A stretch of DNA of 16,684 bases from Faecalicoccus sp. (GTDB taxonomy: Bacteria; Bacillota_I; Bacilli_A; Erysipelotrichales; Erysipelotrichaceae), in contig JAGAWH010000020.1 in the NCBI GenBank assembly GCA_017941505.1, positions 1-16,684 of the forward strand. Direction: 5' to 3'. Under the pieces are notes generated by a model. It saw only the letters and a program-made list of their open reading frames with translations. It made no database searches and had not been told where the DNA came from. Both the position numbers and the translations under genes were made by a program. Below, in pieces: positions 14,803-16,684 of this stretch. Numbering within the stretch: the first letter of the stretch is position 1; the number at the start of each line of letters is the position of its first letter.

Positions 14803-14834
14803 TGACATTAGTGTGATATTTGGAGTGATAGTAT
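14803..14834 (+). promoter_or_regulatory. Promoter P3 with 11-bp-period direct repeats
   Basis: TGACA at 14803 and TGATA at 14814 (11-bp period), then -10 TAGTAT at 14829-14834, aligned without gaps to P1, P2 and P4. It drives the InlB-repeat surface protein gene. The bases after the -10 (CCCGTACAAACGAG) closely match P2. Confidence 0.7.
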
Positions 14835-14850
14835 ATGCCCGTACAAACGA

Positions 14851-14864
14851 GAACGGAAACGTTC
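14851..14864 (+). other. 5' UTR hairpin ahead of the InlB-repeat gene
   Basis: GAACG (14851-14855), GAAA tetraloop, CGTTC (14860-14864), immediately before the SD GGGGAGG. It may protect the mRNA 5' end or modulate initiation. A similar GAAC/GTTC hairpin occurs in the P4 leader. Confidence 0.45.
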
Positions 14865-14879
14865 GGGGAGGTATGAAAG

Positions 14880-16136
14880 ATGAAAACATTAAAAGCTTTA
14901 AAGGCAGTGTCTGCTGCCGCAATTGCAAGCTCTATATTTATGGCACCTGCCTATACGGTATTTGCCGAAGAATCGGTTGAACAACCGACCGTAGAAACTG
15001 CAAACGTTTCAAAAATGGTATTGGCTTACAATGCCAACGGAGGAAGTGCTGCTCCAAAAGCACAGAGTGCCCAAGCAGAGGCAATCGTAACAATCAGTGC
15101 AAATCAGCCGAAAAGAAACGGATTTGTGTTTATGGGATGGTCAGAAGATCCGAATGCAGATCCAAACGGCGGTTTACTGCATGGCGGTGAGACTTACCTG
15201 TTAAGCCATAACGCAACTTTATATGCTATATGGCAGCCAGCTGAAGTAAAAGTAGTTGAAGAAACAAACGAACCTGCTGCCAATGAAGCAGAAACAAATG
15301 AACCGGCTGCCAATGAAGCAGCAGTCAGCTTCCAGGTAATGTTTGATGCACACGGTGGATCTATGAGCTATGATCATGCCGACAGTGATGAAAACGGAAA
15401 TGTAGTACTGCCGGATGAAAAGCCAATTAAATTTGGAGCTAATTTCATCGGCTGGGCAACAGATCCGGAATCCGGAAATGTAGTATATCAGCCGGGTGAT
15501 TCCATCACATTAGACAATGACATGAAATTGTATGCTGTATGGGAAACATTTGCTCCGACAGTGACTTATCAGCTTATGTTAGATCCGCACGGTGGAAGCA
15601 TGTCAATCCATAGTGTTACTTCTGATGAAAACGGAAATGTAGTATTACCGGATGAAAAGCCGGTTAAAGATGGCTTTAACTTCATCGGTTGGGCAGCTGA
15701 TCCGGAATCCGGTAACGTTGTACATCAGCCGGGTGATTCCTTCACTATTGAAAGTGATATGAAATTATATGCTGTATGGCAGCAGGTAAAGCCGGAAGTA
15801 CATGTAAACTTATACTTTGATGCTAACGGCGGTGTTGGCGGACCGACATCCATTGCGACAAATGCAGATGGAACTGTAACAATCCCGACATTAATTCCGG
15901 TAAAAAATGGATTTAAATTTATGGGATGGTCAACAGATGCCAAGGCCACTAAGGCAATGTACGGTGTAAACCAGACATTGACATTAAATTCTGATTTAAA
16001 GCTGTATGCAGTATGGGAAGCTGATAAGAAAGTCAATACCGGTGTTGAAAACAACATGATGATGTACCTTGGCTTAGGTGGAATTGCTGCTCTGGCAGCC
16101 AGTGCATTAGCTGTATTAAAAAGAACAAATAGCTAA
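14880..16136 (+). CDS. Surface protein with four InlB B-repeat-like (Listeria-Bacteroides repeat) domains
   Basis: 418 residues. Signal peptide 1-29 (ends TVFA). Four beta-repeat units, each ending in the GW...LYAxW pattern, lie at about 47-118, 150-221, 229-300 and 309-379. Signature words are (A/D)ANGG or HGG at the start, GFxFMGW or NFIGW in the middle and LYAVW at the end. Repeats 2 and 3 are close copies, separated by 79 residues. A 10-residue motif ETNEPAANEA is duplicated in the linker. The C-terminus has KVNTG (384-388), a hydrophobic span (about 396-413) and a KRTNS tail, the layout of a sortase substrate but with a non-canonical LPxTG-like site, so it may instead be membrane-anchored. 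SD GGGGAGG. A role in adhesion or host interaction is inferred from the repeat family only. Confidence 0.88.
   Translation: MKTLKALKAVSAAAIASSIFMAPAYTVFAEESVEQPTVETANVSKMVLAYNANGGSAAPKAQSAQAEAIVTISANQPKRNGFVFMGWSEDPNADPNGGLLHGGETYLLSHNATLYAIWQPAEVKVVEETNEPAANEAETNEPAANEAAVSFQVMFDAHGGSMSYDHADSDENGNVVLPDEKPIKFGANFIGWATDPESGNVVYQPGDSITLDNDMKLYAVWETFAPTVTYQLMLDPHGGSMSIHSVTSDENGNVVLPDEKPVKDGFNFIGWAADPESGNVVHQPGDSFTIESDMKLYAVWQQVKPEVHVNLYFDANGGVGGPTSIATNADGTVTIPTLIPVKNGFKFMGWSTDAKATKAMYGVNQTLTLNSDLKLYAVWEADKKVNTGVENNMMMYLGLGGIAALAASALAVLKRTNS
15261..15320 (+). repeat. 30-bp tandem duplication in the linker of the InlB-repeat protein
   Basis: Two 30-base units (15261-15290 and 15291-15320) differ at two bases and encode ETNEPAANEA twice in frame, lengthening the linker between repeats 1 and 2. 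Confidence 0.9.
15327..15779 (+). repeat. Duplicated InlB-type repeats 2 and 3
   Basis: The units at about 15327-15542 and 15564-15779 encode near-identical stretches, for example SDENGNVVLPDEKP in both and DPESGNVV(Y/H)QPGDS in both. The 237-bp periodicity indicates a more recent duplication than that relating repeats 1 and 4. Confidence 0.85.
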
Positions 16137-16147
16137 TCGATCAAAGT

Positions 16148-16175
16148 GCAGTCTCAAGTGAGGCTGCCTTTTTTT
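16148..16175 (+). terminator. Intrinsic terminator of the InlB-repeat gene
   Basis: GCAGTCTC (16148-16155) pairs with GAGGCTGC (16160-16167), with one G-T wobble and loop AAGT, followed by C and seven T residues. Confidence 0.9.
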
Positions 16176-16190
16176 CATCTCAATTTTAGA

Positions 16191-16229
16191 TGACATGTGA
16201 CAGTTTTGTGATAAAGCCTTTGTTAAGAT
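16191..16229 (+). promoter_or_regulatory. Promoter P4 with TGACA/TGATA direct repeats
   Basis: TGACA at 16198 and TGATA at 16209 (11-bp period), then -10 TAAGAT at 16224-16229, in register with P1-P3. An extra TGACA occurs at 16191, seven bases upstream of the first. CTTTGTTAAGAT is shared with P1. Confidence 0.72.
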
Positions 16230-16241
16230 GTGCGTGTTAAA

Positions 16242-16256
16242 AGAACAGATAGTTCT
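16242..16256 (+). other. 5' UTR hairpin ahead of the mini-gene pair
   Basis: AGAAC (16242-16246) pairs with GTTCT (16252-16256) over AGATA, directly before the SD AAGGAG. It parallels the GAACG/CGTTC hairpin in the P3 leader. Confidence 0.4.
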
Positions 16257-16272
16257 AAGGAGATACATTAAT

Positions 16273-16401
16273 ATGAAAACAATTAAGAAATTGATAAATG
16301 CATTCTGGAGCAATGTAGAATTACTTAACAGCTTATATCCCGGATATATTCAAATGAGTGATTTCTCTGATTATCCGGCTGTTCAGGTTTACCCATACTA
16401 G
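16273..16401 (+). CDS. 42-residue mini-protein, first gene of the P4 unit
   Basis: ATG 16273 preceded by AAGGAG at ten bases. It encodes MKTIKKLINAFWSNVELLNS followed by LYPGYIQM and a Tyr/Pro/Asp-rich end (SDFSDYPAVQVYPY). The first 20 residues have hydrophobics at i, i+3/4 spacing (I4, L7, I8, F11, W12, V15, L18), so they could form an amphipathic helix. There is no clear signal peptide and no cysteine. Its stop codon overlaps the SD of the next mini-gene. Support is the specific promoter, the SD and the linked partner; no homologue is recognised. It could be a leaderless peptide, a regulatory peptide or a membrane-surface binder. Confidence 0.6.
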   Translation: MKTIKKLINAFWSNVELLNSLYPGYIQMSDFSDYPAVQVYPY

Positions 16402-16414
16402 AAGGGATATGAAT

Positions 16415-16528
16415 ATGAATCTTAAAAAAATAACGGATATAATAATAATTTTCTTTCTGGTAGCACCATTGTTTGCGAAATCTATAAATGAAGTAAATCA
16501 AATTCCAACCCCTGTAGAATACCGCTAG
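16415..16528 (+). CDS. 37-residue pre-peptide predicting a 16-residue secreted peptide
   Basis: ATG 16415 with GAAGGGA seven bases upstream, overlapping the stop of the preceding mini-gene, so the two are probably coupled. The N-terminus is a compact signal peptide: basic MNLKK, a core IIIIFFLV, and a cleavage motif LFA at 19-21. Cleavage after Ala21 would release KSINEVNQIPTPVEYR, 16 residues, no Cys, with Pro at 31 and 33 of the precursor. Size and layout resemble Gram-positive peptide pheromones or small secreted peptides, but no known family is recognised. The stop codon TAG lies in the loop of the terminator hairpin, so the gene and terminator are fused in sequence. Confidence 0.65.
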   Translation: MNLKKITDIIIIFFLVAPLFAKSINEVNQIPTPVEYR

Positions 16529-16545
16529 CCGGTATTCTTTTTTTT
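16517..16545 (+). terminator. Intrinsic terminator of the mini-gene pair, and group II intron target
   Basis: GAATACCG (16517-16524) pairs with CGGTATTC (16530-16537) around CTAGC, followed by eight T residues. The stop codon of the 37-residue precursor is inside the loop. A group II intron begins at the first base after the T run. Confidence 0.93.
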
Positions 16546-16684
16546 GTGTGTCGGGCATGGCACATCTCTAGTTGGTGAAAGTCCAACCGCAGGTAGTTAC
16601 CGCCAAGCGTAGTGAACCCCAAGTGGAAGACAGTGATGTCCAGATGAAGGAAGGGGCTAGCAAAACTTCCGAGCCTACGAACAG
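16546..16684 (+). mobile_element. Group II intron, class C-like, 5' part only
   Basis: The sequence starts GTGTG, the consensus 5' end of group II introns, and continues TCGGGCATGGC, then GGTGAAAGTCC, GTTACCGCC, AAGCGTAGTGAACCCC and GAAGGAAGGGGCTAGCAAAACTTCCGAGCC. These words occur in the same order as in domain I of bacterial IIC introns of the Oceanobacillus/Bacillus type, as I recall them. Insertion exactly behind a terminator hairpin in the sense direction is the known habit of class IIC. The intron-encoded reverse transcriptase, domains II-VI and the 3' end lie beyond the window, so whether it is complete cannot be judged. Confidence 0.88.

Overview
The window reads as a low-to-moderate GC, Gram-positive (Firmicutes) chromosome. 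Evidence is strong GGAGG-type ribosome binding sites, sigma-A-like promoters, U-tailed terminators, many lipobox lipoproteins and a LytTR/DUF3021 pair. The style (TPM + zinc-ribbon pair, TlpA lipoproteins, InlB-type repeat surface protein) would suit an Erysipelotrichales-like gut or oral organism, but that placement is inference. Genes are dense and no gene-free stretch exceeds 300 bases; the largest gap (1959-2247) holds the divergent promoter region between the minus-strand pair and the ABC operon.

Layout. (1) 87-1958, minus strand: a two-gene operon of a zinc-ribbon membrane protein and a TPM-domain membrane protein. (2) 2248-6734: a CUT1-type carbohydrate ABC importer operon (ATPase, two permeases, and a substrate-binding lipoprotein with an unusual extra C-terminal membrane segment). 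(3) 6809-10685: envelope genes comprising an OB-fold-like lipoprotein, a lone HigA-type HTH regulator behind a perfect 20-bp palindrome, two adjacent TlpA-like thioredoxins (one soluble-exported, one a lipoprotein fusion), and a SLAP-like lipoprotein. (4) 10643-11872, minus strand: a BaiN/HI0933-family flavoprotein whose 3' end overlaps its convergent neighbour.

(5) 11974-16545 is the most unusual part. A DUF3298/RsiV-like lipoprotein ends in a small Cys module (GGTWSE.LGGCEYPIG). Directly downstream are two short secreted proteins carrying the same module. Their 41 C-terminal codons differ at nine positions, all synonymous, and the second copy is broken by one extra T in a T8 tract inside its signal peptide. 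Next come a LytTR regulator with its DUF3021 membrane partner, an InlB-repeat surface protein, and a bicistron of 42- and 37-codon mini-genes, the latter predicting a 16-residue secreted peptide. Four transcription units (both Cys peptides, the InlB-repeat protein and the mini-gene pair) share one gap-free promoter architecture: TGACA-N6-TGAYA/TGACG direct repeats at an 11-bp period followed 10 bp later by a -10 TAnnnT. This looks like a small co-regulated regulon of secreted peptides and surface protein activated by an OmpR/PhoB-type regulator not encoded in the window. I infer a peptide signalling, bacteriocin-like or surface-adhesion system; no function is proven by the sequence.

(6) The window ends inside the 5' part of a group II intron of class C type, inserted immediately after the terminator of the last mini-gene, which is the classic IIC target site.
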